Shown: one piece after another, positions 21,447 through 31,306 of the stretch
Numbering within the stretch: the first letter of the stretch is position 1
Layout: every line of letters begins with the position of its first letter
IMG/VR virus record: IMGVR_UViG_3300034071_001431
Location: 50,035 to 114,034 of that record
Length of the DNA stretch: 64,000 bases
Direction: 5' to 3' (one strand)
DNA from: a virus
Translations under genes and position numbers: made by a program
Notes under the pieces: generated by a model
Told to the model about the DNA's origin: nothing
Databases searched by the model: none
The model's input: the letters and a program-made list of their open reading frames with translations, nothing else

Positions 21447-22514
21447 TTATGCTTCTTCCTCTTCATCAGTTGTTGTATCAGTACTTAGCGTAACTGCAAC
21501 CTTGCCGAAATCATTCATAACTTTGTCTAAACAACCATCTTCGTTATGTTCCCAGGCTTTACGGAATTGTTTGATTTCTTCACCGGCACTTGTAGTGAAT
21601 TTAAGTCTGTTGCCATCTTTAACCAACATACCAGCTTTTTCAGCTAAGTCAGTTAATCCACTGTACGGGCTCATACCAGTATCATATGGAATTTCGACTT
21701 GCACTGACTCAAATGGTTTAGCATAACGTGTTTTCATAATCTTACAAGCCGCACGTATACCATTAACTGTTGTAGTCTTATTACCATCGGCGTCTGTTTT
21801 AAGTTTAAGTTTACGCATAGCTACAACAATACTCGAAGCGTAGATAAAGCCTTGACCGCCACTGATTTTATCATCTGGGTCAAACATATCTTGTGAAGCG
21901 TATGTATGGTTTGTACAAATTAACCCTACGTTGTAACTACCAAACATGTTTACGCAGTTACGTACAAGTGATGTAAGTGCTTTAGGTTTACGACCCATAT
22001 CACCTTTCATTTCACCTGCTTCAAACTGGTTTACGTCTGTTGGAGTTAATAACATACCGAGCGAGTCAACTACAAATAACACTTTTGGTCTGCCATCTTC
22101 TGGGAGAGTTTTGTATTCTTTCATGAATTCACTAATTGTTTTAGCAACGTCATCAATCATACACATGCTTAGTTTAAGCAATTTACCTTCATCTGTGTCC
22201 ACACCAAGTGCTTTAAGCCAGTTTTCATCTAATGCATTTTCACTATCCACAAGTACTACATAGATACCTTGATCTTGTGCATTTTTGATAACGTTGCCCG
22301 AACAGATGTATGATTTACCTGCGCCAGATTCACCAGCGAATACTGTTACTTTACCCAGTGGGATACCTTTGTTGAAATCACTACTGATTAGATAGTTAAG
22401 TGCATAGTTGCCTGTACTAATCCAATCCGTTGGGTCATTGAACCCAAATCCTAACCCGTCGATAGACTTAGTTAAGGTCTTTCTAAATTTACTTACGTCA
22501 AATGGTTTTGCCAT
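21447..22514 (-). CDS. uvsX: UvsX RecA-like recombinase
   Basis: 355 residues. Walker A GESGAGKSY at 61-69, Walker B VLFVVDSLGML near 145-155, DNA-binding loop region around SGGQGFIYASSIVVAM near 220. Catalyses strand exchange for recombination-dependent replication. T4 UvsX is 391 residues. The acidic C-terminus (TDEEEEA) resembles other UvsX proteins that contact gp32. First of the uvsX-76 aa-uvsY group. Confidence 0.9.
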   Translation of the reverse strand: MAKPFDVSKFRKTLTKSIDGLGFGFNDPTDWISTGNYALNYLISSDFNKGIPLGKVTVFAGESGAGKSYICSGNVIKNAQDQGIYVVLVDSENALDENWLKALGVDTDEGKLLKLSMCMIDDVAKTISEFMKEYKTLPEDGRPKVLFVVDSLGMLLTPTDVNQFEAGEMKGDMGRKPKALTSLVRNCVNMFGSYNVGLICTNHTYASQDMFDPDDKISGGQGFIYASSIVVAMRKLKLKTDADGNKTTTVNGIRAACKIMKTRYAKPFESVQVEIPYDTGMSPYSGLTDLAEKAGMLVKDGNRLKFTTSAGEEIKQFRKAWEHNEDGCLDKVMNDFGKVAVTLSTDTTTDEEEEA

Positions 22515-22528
22515 GATGTTTTCCTTGT

Positions 22529-23440
22529 TTATTGTAATACAATGGATGCTTTGTTATTTTCTTTAGAATTTCTATACAATATTTCTCTATACAACGATAA
22601 ATTTTTGTTTAAATCTAAGATATTGCCAATCGGTATTTCATTGCCTATTGGAGGTATATTATGCTTCTTACACCATTCCAAAAATTCATTGCTAAATGGA
22701 ATAGTCTGCGGCTTGGCTAAATTTATATTAAATGAAAATTCCAACTTTTCAAAGTTATAATGATCTGTATATATTAATTCATTATCAAAATTTACAAACT
22801 TATCGTAATATTTTCTACCTAAATAGGTATATCCAAAATTAAAATTAGTAACACCGTTATTAGTTATTATACTATCTTTAAACGGATTGTCAAATATAGC
22901 CCACTTAGCCGGCGAGTCAAATGATAGATAGTCATAATTGAATGTATTTTCTAAAGAATGTACTGCTAAATTAATAGCTTCGTATGTCTCAATAAAGTCC
23001 AATTTTGTTAGTACTTCTGCAATTTTTACTATTCGAATTTCATCGGGATACATATGATGTAATCGATTGCCAATTTTAGCTGTTTCTATATTATCCGAAA
23101 ATCGTAATTTATCAATATCTAATTCAATATTTTGAGAAATTACCCAATCAGCATGTACCCTATTCAGATAGTCCTGATCTAGATATGCAGCTGGCACTAA
23201 ATTAATTTCAACCGGAGTTACATTTAATAATGGCAATAGTTCATTAACTTTACTAATGTTAGTATGTAGCGCACCTACCCGCTGTTCTACTACACTAGAT
23301 AGTTTGTGATTATTTAAAAATTGATTTTCGTTATCGGTATTGATTTTCGTTACAAAATAATCAAACAGATTTTGATTCGCAGTAACTTCGAACGGTATAC
23401 TATCACCCGACGAAGCAAACACTAATTGAAATTTAGTCAA
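22529..23440 (-). CDS. Hypothetical protein, 303 aa
   Basis: Unrecognised; markedly AT-rich with many Asn, Ile and Phe. No signal peptide, no known motif seen. It lies between gp32 and uvsX, so expression with replication genes is likely. Confidence 0.6.
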   Translation of the reverse strand: MTKFQLVFASSGDSIPFEVTANQNLFDYFVTKINTDNENQFLNNHKLSSVVEQRVGALHTNISKVNELLPLLNVTPVEINLVPAAYLDQDYLNRVHADWVISQNIELDIDKLRFSDNIETAKIGNRLHHMYPDEIRIVKIAEVLTKLDFIETYEAINLAVHSLENTFNYDYLSFDSPAKWAIFDNPFKDSIITNNGVTNFNFGYTYLGRKYYDKFVNFDNELIYTDHYNFEKLEFSFNINLAKPQTIPFSNEFLEWCKKHNIPPIGNEIPIGNILDLNKNLSLYREILYRNSKENNKASIVLQ

Positions 23441-23460
23441 AATTATCCTTTAATCGAATT

Positions 23461-23477
23461 GGGGGCATTGCGCCCCC
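23461..23477 (-). terminator. GC-rich hairpin after gp32
   Basis: GGGGGC-ATTGC-GCCCCC in the 50-base gap after gp32. No U-run follows, so it may be an attenuator or mRNA 3'-protecting stem rather than a full terminator. Confidence 0.5.
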
Positions 23478-23492
23478 ATTATACATTAACTA

Positions 23493-24554
23493 CTAAGCTG
23501 TCTTTTGACGATTGCGAATCATTGCTAAAATGTCTTCAGCACGTTGTCCACCGCTTGCTGGAGTAGTAACTGGTGCTGTTGGAGCACTAACTGCTACTTC
23601 ATCTGCTTCAAATGGAACGTCTGTTGCTACTGCACCACTGTTAGGTGCTACATAGCCTTGACCAGAACTTTGTGCTGGAATGCTTTCAACGTGTTCAGAA
23701 ACAACTGCGCGATCTGCTGGTTGTGCAGCTACATCAGTAGTAGTTGCCGGAGCATTTGCAGTGTATGAACCGCGTGGTTTAAAGTACGCACCCCATTTTT
23801 CTTCATCATATGGTTGTCCATCAACTGATGCTTCGAACATTTCCTTCATGATTTTAAGCTCTGCTTCATTTGGGCGTTTAGGCAAGAAGTCAGCAAGGTT
23901 ATACAAACCATGTTTCTCAATTGCTTCAGCTTCGTCTACAGTTAATGCAGATTCTTTACGTGACCATTTTGAAGTACTGTAGTCAGCATAACCACCTTTA
24001 CTTGTCTTAGTAGCAGTAAAGTCCAAACCACCTGCGTAGTCTGTTGGCAAGTTTTCTAACTCCGGATCCATCAATGCTGATTTAACCAAGTTGAAAATTT
24101 GTGGGCTAATGATGAAACGACGGATTGGATTTTCCGGAGTCTTATCATCTTTCAATGGATTCTCACGTACAAAACCTTGGAATAAGTATGATTTCTTTTT
24201 CCAGTACTTACGACCCATTTCTTCTAATGAAGCGTCTTTAAACCATGTACGCACTTCTGCTAAGATTGGGCATGATTCGCCCCACATTTCAACGCATGGT
24301 ACTTGTACTGTTGTTTTTTTACTGTCTGTTTGGCCTTTGATGCCAGCGAACTCTAAGTTGATCATATTACGTTCAACCCAGAAGAATGTATTTTTTGGAT
24401 CTGCATCTGGTAAGAAACGGATACGTGCTGTAGCACCTTCGTCAATGTTCCAGTGTGCGTAGATTGCGTTGTCGCCGCCGCCTTGTGATTTGCCTGAACT
24501 ACGTGTGTCTTGCGCTTGTAACTTTGCTCTGATTTCTGCTAATGATGTTGCCAT
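23493..24554 (-). CDS. gp32: gp32 single-stranded DNA-binding protein
   Basis: 353 residues, larger than T4 gp32 (301). N-terminal basic region (IRAKLQAQDTRSSGKSQGG), core with WNIDEGATARIRFLPD, and VQVPCVEMWGESCPI, matching the zinc-ribbon region of T4-like gp32, and a long low-complexity acidic/Ala-rich C-terminal part. Coats ssDNA in replication, recombination and repair. Both a sigma-70-like and a late element lie upstream. Confidence 0.8.
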   Translation of the reverse strand: MATSLAEIRAKLQAQDTRSSGKSQGGGDNAIYAHWNIDEGATARIRFLPDADPKNTFFWVERNMINLEFAGIKGQTDSKKTTVQVPCVEMWGESCPILAEVRTWFKDASLEEMGRKYWKKKSYLFQGFVRENPLKDDKTPENPIRRFIISPQIFNLVKSALMDPELENLPTDYAGGLDFTATKTSKGGYADYSTSKWSRKESALTVDEAEAIEKHGLYNLADFLPKRPNEAELKIMKEMFEASVDGQPYDEEKWGAYFKPRGSYTANAPATTTDVAAQPADRAVVSEHVESIPAQSSGQGYVAPNSGAVATDVPFEADEVAVSAPTAPVTTPASGGQRAEDILAMIRNRQKTA

Positions 24555-24620
24555 GATATGTATTACTCCTGTTGTTTTAAGTTGGTCTTAATATAAGTAA
24601 CTTCCCGCTACCTACAATAG

Positions 24621-24628
24621 TATTTATC
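24621..24628 (-). promoter_or_regulatory. Late promoter element before gp32
   Basis: GATAAATA on the minus strand, about 67 bases before the gp32 ATG. Confidence 0.6.
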
Positions 24629-24640
24629 ACCTATACAATA

Positions 24641-24669
24641 ATAATACGTTATATTGATAGCAGAGTCAA
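24641..24669 (-). promoter_or_regulatory. Sigma-70-like promoter before gp32
   Basis: Minus strand TTGACT-17-TATTAT; the -35 abuts the terminator of the upstream gene. Confidence 0.6.
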
Positions 24670-24670
24670 T

Positions 24671-24697
24671 AAAAAAGGCACTAAAAAGTGCCCTTTT
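24671..24697 (-). terminator. Rho-independent terminator
   Basis: Minus strand GGCACT-TTTT-AGTGCC followed by TTTTTT, 18 bases after the 694-aa gene. Confidence 0.85.
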
Positions 24698-24714
24698 GGT
24701 AAAACTGCTTATTA

Positions 24715-26799
24715 CTATTTTATACCTGCTATTTTGCGCATTTGTGCAATTTCTTCGTTAAATTGTTTGTTGTATGCTGTTAAGTCGCCTTCGTCATCGC
24801 CTTTAGCCATTGCTTTCATTTGGCTTGGCATGATTTTAACTTTGTCTAATGTGCTTAAATCTTTTGCACCCATACGTTTCATTTTTTCATCTTTGTTTAC
24901 GTAGTCATCACCAATTGATTCATCAGTTGGCTCTGGCATTGTTTCTGGTTCGTAGTGATTTTCCCAATCGCCATCCATTGCTTGTTGTTTAGTGTGATTG
25001 TATTTTTCTAAAAATTCTTGATCTGTTAAGTCGCTAACATCAATGTCCATATCAGACATTTTGCTTTCATCCATTTCACTGTTCTTAGTTGGCCATTCTG
25101 CCCATTGTGGCAAATCTTCATCTCTATCTTGGTCAAACTGCATATCGCTACCATCATCTTGATCTGGCTCGTCGCGGTCACGTTCAAATTCTATTTCATC
25201 TTGGTTATTGTTTTTATATTTGTCATAGGCTGCTAAGGCATCACCTTCTAATTCATTTATCTGTCCTTCGTCAGTGCCGCCTAAGTTATTAATAACTTCT
25301 TTAACCCATGCGCTAACATCACTGCTACCAATTTCTTCAACGTTACCTACCCAATCAGCAACATCTTTAGTTGCATTTGTAATTGCTTCTGGGCCGTACT
25401 GTGATAGTAAATCTAAGTGTTGATTCATAATACGACGAATAATTGCTGATTGTACTGCATCACTGCTATCACTTTCTCCATCATCATAACCTTCATCTAC
25501 TGTTTGATCAGCTGTATCTTCATCGCCAATTACAGACATAATTCGTTGATAAATTGTTGGATTGTTTTCTTGTACCCAATCCATAACTACATCACGTGCA
25601 TCAGCTTCTGAATCTTCATCTGCTAAGTCACCTAATTTATCAAACAATACATCATCACCGATTAAATTATATAATGCATTAATTGCATTGATTGCATCAA
25701 CTCCTACCGGAAGTGGTTCCATTAGCAATTCAGTCAATTCAGAAACTTGTTCTTCAGTGTCTGGTGTAGCCCATGTGCCTTCACTTACTGTGTTAGCCCA
25801 GTTTTCAAATTGTTGTGCGAAGTTATTAGATTTTTTCATATTATATGCCTTTTGTACAATTGGTAGTGCTTCTTCCATTCTATCATTAAATGATCGTTTA
25901 ACAAAGCGTTCACGCAATGCATCAACATCAAATTCATCCATTAAAACATCATCTGCTACAAAACTTTCTTTGCAAGCAGCGTATCCTTTACGTCCACCCA
26001 TTTTTTTAAGTGTATTGTTTAGCAAGCCGTGGTATTCAAATGCGGCTTCTGCCATTGATTGTGTTTCAGCATCTTCAAATGTTCTACGCACCATTGCTGA
26101 TTTAAACGGGCGTAGTTTACCACATTCTTCTGCTATCTTAGTAATATGTTGCCCAAAGTCATCACCAGCTTCACCACCTTGTGATACGTGTTGTGCCATT
26201 GCACGTGCGTATTTTAAGTTGTTGTGCGGTAGTTTAATACGTGCGCCATCTGCTGTTTCGATGAATAGAGCTTTAATTTTACGACTACGTGCGCCACGTT
26301 GCTCTGGGTCTACTTTATCGCTGTGACGTACAATAATCTTTACATCGCCGTCTTGCTCGTAACTGCTACGACTTGTACCATGTAATCTGCTTTCGCCAAT
26401 TACTTCATCTTTAGTGTACGTACTGTCTGAGTTGCTTACTTGTTGTAAGTCACGGTGTTTTAGTGTACTACGTGTAATATCACGTGGCTCAAAGCTCAAT
26501 AGATTACGTTTAGCAAACTCACGTAGCTCTCTTAAGAAACCATACCATTTTGCTTTCTCTTCGTCATCTAAATCACTGCTGATGTTTTTACTAAAGTATA
26601 CTTTAAGTGAATTTTCGTCAATGACACTAATTGTTATGTTGCCGTGACTGTTACCATCGACTGTATAATCAAAGTTGAAGAACCGTGCATCTTCTGGCTT
26701 TTGTGTTGCTTTAGCGTTTTCGTCGCCTAAAGTAACATCATCAAACCTGTCGCGGATTTTTTCAAATAGTGCATCAGATATCTTGTTTATTTCGCGCAT
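24715..26799 (-). CDS. Large acidic phage protein, 694 aa
   Basis: Function unknown; similar large proteins occur near the terminase of T4-like marine phages. Residues 1-60 look globular (MREINKISDALFEKIRDRF, FFNFDYTVDG), 100-330 is mixed charged, and the C-terminal 250 residues are very acidic and low-complexity (ESDSSDAVQS, EFERDRDEPDQDDGSDMQF). The N-terminal ALFE resembles a prohead cleavage site. Ends at a strong terminator; late element at 26819-26826. Confidence 0.6.
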   Translation of the reverse strand: MREINKISDALFEKIRDRFDDVTLGDENAKATQKPEDARFFNFDYTVDGNSHGNITISVIDENSLKVYFSKNISSDLDDEEKAKWYGFLRELREFAKRNLLSFEPRDITRSTLKHRDLQQVSNSDSTYTKDEVIGESRLHGTSRSSYEQDGDVKIIVRHSDKVDPEQRGARSRKIKALFIETADGARIKLPHNNLKYARAMAQHVSQGGEAGDDFGQHITKIAEECGKLRPFKSAMVRRTFEDAETQSMAEAAFEYHGLLNNTLKKMGGRKGYAACKESFVADDVLMDEFDVDALRERFVKRSFNDRMEEALPIVQKAYNMKKSNNFAQQFENWANTVSEGTWATPDTEEQVSELTELLMEPLPVGVDAINAINALYNLIGDDVLFDKLGDLADEDSEADARDVVMDWVQENNPTIYQRIMSVIGDEDTADQTVDEGYDDGESDSSDAVQSAIIRRIMNQHLDLLSQYGPEAITNATKDVADWVGNVEEIGSSDVSAWVKEVINNLGGTDEGQINELEGDALAAYDKYKNNNQDEIEFERDRDEPDQDDGSDMQFDQDRDEDLPQWAEWPTKNSEMDESKMSDMDIDVSDLTDQEFLEKYNHTKQQAMDGDWENHYEPETMPEPTDESIGDDYVNKDEKMKRMGAKDLSTLDKVKIMPSQMKAMAKGDDEGDLTAYNKQFNEEIAQMRKIAGIK

Positions 26800-26818
26800 T
26801 TTTTTATTCTCATAGTAT

Positions 26819-26826
26819 TATTTATG
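26819..26826 (-). promoter_or_regulatory. Late promoter element
   Basis: CATAAATA on the minus strand, 20 bases before the 694-aa gene. Confidence 0.55.
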
Positions 26827-26842
26827 CTAATAGCCATCTAAT

Positions 26843-28411
26843 CTAATATGCAACACTAATAAATGGCATAGGCTCGATGAAATCATCCAGTGTATCACGC
26901 ATTGCATTATCAAGTGTTGCATCATACGTTTGCAATAGCATTGCCATGCGCACTATTAACACTAAGCTCATTACTAAGTCATCTGTTTCGCCGGGTTTGG
27001 CAGCAAAACTAGAGCCACTAGCAACAAATGTCTTTAATTCAGATATTAAGTTCTTACTAGCAATGGTCATACGCTTAGTTTCTATTAGATTTTTTAACTT
27101 AGAACAAGCTGATATTTTGCTTTTGTTTGTAGTATTAAATCCTTTACGATAGCGTCTGCCAGAGCCCATACTCTTAGGCTCATTTAAGAATGTTCCTTTG
27201 ATGTTTTCTTCGCCCATTTCTGCTACTGTTATTAGTGCCGCTTCACCAATTGTATTGTTTTCCATACTATAGTATATATTGTTCACTGGCACTGTTTCTG
27301 CTAGGTAACGTGTGATTTCTCTAAGTATACCAATCTGTTGCTGTATTGGTGTGCGATTGTGTTGCCATTCGCCTACCTGTATAAAGCTAGGCAATTCAAA
27401 TATTTGTATTGCAGCTGGGTCACCACCTGTACCCAAACTTGGGTCTAATGCAACCATATATGTATTTGCTGGGCTTGGCTTTTTGTACCAACGTATCTGG
27501 CCCTGTCGTTCAATTGGGTCAATACCAGACATTTCAATTAGGTGGCCTGGGTTAATTAATGTTTCATCCCAGATAATAAATTCACAATCCATTTCACGAC
27601 GGAAACGTTCGTCACCTAATTGACTACGCTGTTCTGCGGCCCATTTATCATCTCTATCCGGATGTTCGCGCCAGAAGCTACGGAATGATTTAAACCCATT
27701 AACTCCTAATTCAGTGGCATTGCCAAATTCGTCGATGCATTTGTTGGCTCCTTTCCATAAGGTAGCAAATTGGTCTTCATCTGAATTAGGTGTTGATGTG
27801 ATAATACATTTACCACCTGTTGCTAGTGTAGGACTAATAGAAGTCCAGAATTCACGGCCAATGGTACTGCGCACAAACGCAAACTCATCGCAATATAATA
27901 ATGAAATAGACATACCCCGGCCGGTATTTTCTGTTGTAGTCGATGAGTTGATTCTACTGCCGTTTTCAAAGTCTATACTACCTTTGTTGTAGCTTGTAGC
28001 ACCAGCACGTATAAAGTCAGGACACAACTCGTATGCATAACGTATACGAGCCATAATTTCTTGTGAACCTGTGTATTTGTGTGCGGCAATTAGGATAGTA
28101 CTATCTGGTACAAACATAGCGTACCATAGCAAGTAGCCGGCGGCAGATGTTGATTTGCCTGTTTGTCGCGGCATTAATGATATGCTAAAACGATAGTTGT
28201 GATATGTTTCAATTAAACGTTTTTGATAATCAAATGGTTGGTACAACATACGACCTTTAGTAGGATGCTGTATGTAAAAGTAATTACTCATAAAGTATTC
28301 TGGCCCAGTAATAGGGTCAGCACAACGAGCAAATTCTAAAATTTGTTCTTCGGTAAAGGTTTCTGTTTGGTGCGCACGTTTTACAAGTACGCCTTCAAGT
28401 GATTTAGCCAT
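26843..28411 (-). CDS. gp17: Terminase large subunit (gp17)
   Basis: 522 residues (T4: 610). ATPase part with Walker A MPRQTGKST at 80-88 and Walker B LLYCDEFAF near 170; RNase H-like nuclease part with MVALDPSLGTGGDP near 319-332 and DDLVMSLVL near 480 carrying the metal-binding acidic residues. Pumps DNA into the prohead and cuts it at headful. Small terminase-like gp16 lies 3.5 kb upstream on the same strand. Confidence 0.93.
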   Translation of the reverse strand: MAKSLEGVLVKRAHQTETFTEEQILEFARCADPITGPEYFMSNYFYIQHPTKGRMLYQPFDYQKRLIETYHNYRFSISLMPRQTGKSTSAAGYLLWYAMFVPDSTILIAAHKYTGSQEIMARIRYAYELCPDFIRAGATSYNKGSIDFENGSRINSSTTTENTGRGMSISLLYCDEFAFVRSTIGREFWTSISPTLATGGKCIITSTPNSDEDQFATLWKGANKCIDEFGNATELGVNGFKSFRSFWREHPDRDDKWAAEQRSQLGDERFRREMDCEFIIWDETLINPGHLIEMSGIDPIERQGQIRWYKKPSPANTYMVALDPSLGTGGDPAAIQIFELPSFIQVGEWQHNRTPIQQQIGILREITRYLAETVPVNNIYYSMENNTIGEAALITVAEMGEENIKGTFLNEPKSMGSGRRYRKGFNTTNKSKISACSKLKNLIETKRMTIASKNLISELKTFVASGSSFAAKPGETDDLVMSLVLIVRMAMLLQTYDATLDNAMRDTLDDFIEPMPFISVAY

Positions 28412-28415
28412 ACTA

Positions 28416-28598
28416 TTACTTATCTTGTGATGGAGTTGTATTAATATTGTGTGCTGTTATAAAATTAGACAGTGTCATTGGTTGATTTACATCTGTTACG
28501 CTTGTGATTGTATATGCTGGGTCGTTTACATCAAGTATCGCATCAGGTATCAAAGCCTCTGTGTAATCTTGTGCTCTAATGCGATATTGTTTGATCAT
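28416..28598 (-). CDS. Hypothetical protein, 60 aa
   Basis: Unrecognised. Short protein directly before gp17 (4-base gap), sharing one base with the upstream gene. No motif seen. Confidence 0.55.
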   Translation of the reverse strand: MIKQYRIRAQDYTEALIPDAILDVNDPAYTITSVTDVNQPMTLSNFITAHNINTTPSQDK

Positions 28599-28984
28599 TA
28601 GTTCTTTGGCTTGTTACGCTTTGCACCAGCATTGTGCGGAACTGAACTGTTTTTATGCACATCATCATCTTCTTTACTTTTATGATCTTTTTCAGTTTCT
28701 TCGTATTCGCTATCTACGGTTTTCATAGCAGATTTCATCATGCCGTGTTCTGCTTCTGTATATGGGCGAGCAAGGTTAAACTTCTCAACCCAACTTGATT
28801 GGTCCATTTCAACTGGTTTACCAGAACCATCTGACATTGCAGCTGCCATCATGACACGATTTAAATTGTAAGTACGATCGTACCCACCTTTGTCACGGAA
28901 TTTCCACTCACCTGTATTTGAGTTTTTAGCATTATCGGGTATTGCACCAGCATGCCCTTCAGTGATTATTTCATTAATTTTCAC
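28598..28984 (-). CDS. Candidate internal head protein, 128 aa
   Basis: Function unknown. The N-terminus MKINEIITEG resembles the capsid-targeting leaders of T4 internal proteins (MKTYQEF-I-x-E), with I-T-E followed by G as a likely gp21 cut. The rest is hydrophilic, ending in a highly charged tail (KDHKSKEDDDVHKN, GAKRNKPKN). Overlaps both neighbours by one base. Confidence 0.6.
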   Translation of the reverse strand: MKINEIITEGHAGAIPDNAKNSNTGEWKFRDKGGYDRTYNLNRVMMAAAMSDGSGKPVEMDQSSWVEKFNLARPYTEAEHGMMKSAMKTVDSEYEETEKDHKSKEDDDVHKNSSVPHNAGAKRNKPKN

Positions 28985-29328
28985 TAGTGTCTACCTGTTA
29001 GTGTAGCTATTTGTTTACGCAATTGAGTTAATTCATTATCAAGTGTATCGAGTTTGTGACTGTTTGCATCAATTGCCATATCTTCGCTGTTATTTTCAAT
29101 TTCTAATTGGTCAATATCTGCTTCTTCTGCATCATTTTCTGCACCAAGTGTTTTAATATCGGCCATACTATGTTTGTTTGATCTACGTACTAATGTAGCC
29201 AATGCACTAAGATCATCACCTTGTGCCTGCGGATATCTTGCTTTAGCAATAGTTAGCATATTTTGTGTTTCTGGGTCAACTTGACTACGTTCAGTCAGTT
29301 GCTCGATATATTCACGTAATGTTTTCAT
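28984..29328 (-). CDS. Candidate internal head protein, 114 aa, coiled coil
   Basis: Begins MKTLREYIEQLTERSQ from the ATG at 29328, preferred because it follows the upstream stop by one base. L-T-E is a possible prohead-protease site after a T4-like leader. A long heptad helix follows from about 55 to 110 (DIDQLEIENNSEDMAID, LDTLDNELTQLRKQIA). Function unknown. Confidence 0.6.
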   Translation of the reverse strand: MKTLREYIEQLTERSQVDPETQNMLTIAKARYPQAQGDDLSALATLVRRSNKHSMADIKTLGAENDAEEADIDQLEIENNSEDMAIDANSHKLDTLDNELTQLRKQIATLTGRH

Positions 29329-29329
29329 T

Positions 29330-29695
29330 TTAGTATTCGCCGTCTTCTTCATCGCTAGCATTGTCTACTAATGTTTCACGCATTGAATATACTGAACCCA
29401 TTTGATGGCTATCACTAATCCATGCTTGTAACCATGGGCGAGTGTATGCTCTAACAACTCTACCTAACTGTTCAGAATGCTCAAGTTCTCTACAGATGTT
29501 ACCAGCTTGTTCCAATGCTTCTTCGAGTTGATCTAATAACTCATTGAGATGATAGTTGTCATCTTCTTCGTTAAGTTGTAGATTAACTTCTTCTGGCGGT
29601 GCAGGAAGTTGTTCATCAGCTGGTACAGTAGGATTGTTGAAGTAATTACTACTTTCAACAATCATTGCATATTTTTTTAATAAGTCTGAACTCAT
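29330..29695 (-). CDS. Candidate internal head protein, 121 aa
   Basis: Begins MSSDLLKKYAMIVESSNYF with I-V-E as a possible cleavage site near residue 14. Helical acidic middle (LNELLDQLEEALEQAGNICREL) and acidic tail (DNASDEEDGEY). The start overlaps the preceding stop by four bases. Function unknown. Confidence 0.58.
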   Translation of the reverse strand: MSSDLLKKYAMIVESSNYFNNPTVPADEQLPAPPEEVNLQLNEEDDNYHLNELLDQLEEALEQAGNICRELEHSEQLGRVVRAYTRPWLQAWISDSHQMGSVYSMRETLVDNASDEEDGEY

Positions 29696-31302
29696 TTCAA
29701 CAGTCCTTTTAACATACCTGTGTATTTGTTCCAGCTTGTATCTTTTTTAGATTCAGCAACTGCCATTGGGTTGTCGCCTGGTTGTGTAATTTTATAAGCA
29801 CGTTTAGCACCGTGTAAGTCATTACCGCTTGGAATAGCAGCACCGATACTAGCAGTTTGTTCACGTGGACTATTTACATATTCTGGGTCACGTTCTTCAT
29901 CAACTTCAACTTCCATTGCGCCATCGCATGGTTCTTCACTTTGTGCAACTGCAATCATTGGCATCCCAGATAATTTACGGATTAAATTAAGTGCATCTTC
30001 TTCGCCACTTGCTGTAACGTTTACGTTAATATCTTCTTTAACTGTATATTTTTTACCAGCAACTTCAAAGTCTTTAATACCAGATGCTTTAGCGGCTGCT
30101 AATGCACCACTAAATTCATTGCCTTCTTCCATTTCTGTTTCATCTATCTCAAATCTATCAGCCATGCCGTGTAAACTATCGTGTGCCGCTATATTTACTA
30201 AATCGCCGTGTTCGTTATCTAATTGTTCTAACTCACGCTCTGATAGTGGTGTACCATCTGTAAATTCTGCGTATGTTATATAAGCATCAGAGAAATCTGG
30301 CATATCTTGCAGGTTAACCCCATCAACTTCGATACTATCAACATTTACATCTTGGCCGTTAATTGAAACTGCATTGTCTGCTTCAATTACAAGCGGTGGT
30401 AGCTCTGGTGGTGCAGGTGGAAAATTATCTGCAGCAGGGGCAATTGGTGGTACAGTATTAACGGCTGGTTTTGGCAATCCAGCAAGTTTAGAAATTTCAT
30501 CTAACTCTTGTGTTGCTTTACCCAATTCTTCTTCGTCTAATTCTTTTTTATAGTGATTCCATGCATCTGGATTAGTATAGATTGGGTGATTGCGTACTGA
30601 TGCGCTTTCTTTAACTAGTTTAGCTTTTGGAGCTTTGCTTAATTTAGCGGCTGAGTTTTTAACTGTATCGCCAAAAGCCAAACCTTCTTCTACTCGACCC
30701 GGAAGTGCCTTTTCATATATATCAACTACAGGTTTAGAAGCTGTTACATTTGCTCCACGTCCAGCTGTCTTACCTTTGCCCGCTTCACCTTTACCAGCAA
30801 TATGACGACTTGCTGTTGAGATTGGGTTTTTAGCATTACCTGCTGGTAATTGTTTCACTTGGCCGCCTTTCTTTTTAAAGTCCGACATAGCACCATCGTA
30901 TTCGTCTTGGCTATATTCATTTAATGATTCATCTAAAACTTCTTCTTCATCTTTATCTAAGATAGCAGTTTTTTTGCTTTTGAAGTCGTCTTCGTCATCT
31001 GATTTTTGTTTGCTTCCGCCGTATTTGTCACCTTTAACTTCACGTGATTTTTTACTGTCAGCTTTCTTATCGCCCCACCAGTCGCCGGCTTCTTTTTCTG
31101 CTTTCTTGTCGGCAATGTCATCGGCTTTGCTTTCTTTAAAAGTTTTATACTTTGCTTCTAAAGCCTTAACTGCTTCTGTGATACTACCACGTGCTTCCAC
31201 GCTTTCGTATACTGTAGTAGGTTGTGTGTCTGGTGTCAAGGCGGCAGTATCGGTGATTCCTTTTAACTTGCCTAAGATGTTATAGATGTTATTGTTGCTC
31301 AT
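29692..31302 (-). CDS. Large charged protein, 536 aa, candidate internal or structural head protein
   Basis: Low-complexity, Lys/Glu/Asp-rich, especially residues 45-130 (KSREVKGDKYGGSKQKSDDE). A conserved-looking segment EYDGAMSDFKKKGGQVKQL near 136-154 resembles the 64-aa protein at 13091. Pro-rich stretch near 290 (PPIAPAADNFPPAPPELPP). Possible cleavage site S-I-T-E near residue 42. No enzymatic motif seen. Five genes of this block are packed between gp16 and gp17. Confidence 0.55.
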   Translation of the reverse strand: MSNNNIYNILGKLKGITDTAALTPDTQPTTVYESVEARGSITEAVKALEAKYKTFKESKADDIADKKAEKEAGDWWGDKKADSKKSREVKGDKYGGSKQKSDDEDDFKSKKTAILDKDEEEVLDESLNEYSQDEYDGAMSDFKKKGGQVKQLPAGNAKNPISTASRHIAGKGEAGKGKTAGRGANVTASKPVVDIYEKALPGRVEEGLAFGDTVKNSAAKLSKAPKAKLVKESASVRNHPIYTNPDAWNHYKKELDEEELGKATQELDEISKLAGLPKPAVNTVPPIAPAADNFPPAPPELPPLVIEADNAVSINGQDVNVDSIEVDGVNLQDMPDFSDAYITYAEFTDGTPLSERELEQLDNEHGDLVNIAAHDSLHGMADRFEIDETEMEEGNEFSGALAAAKASGIKDFEVAGKKYTVKEDINVNVTASGEEDALNLIRKLSGMPMIAVAQSEEPCDGAMEVEVDEERDPEYVNSPREQTASIGAAIPSGNDLHGAKRAYKITQPGDNPMAVAESKKDTSWNKYTGMLKGLLK

Positions 31303-31306
31303 TTTA

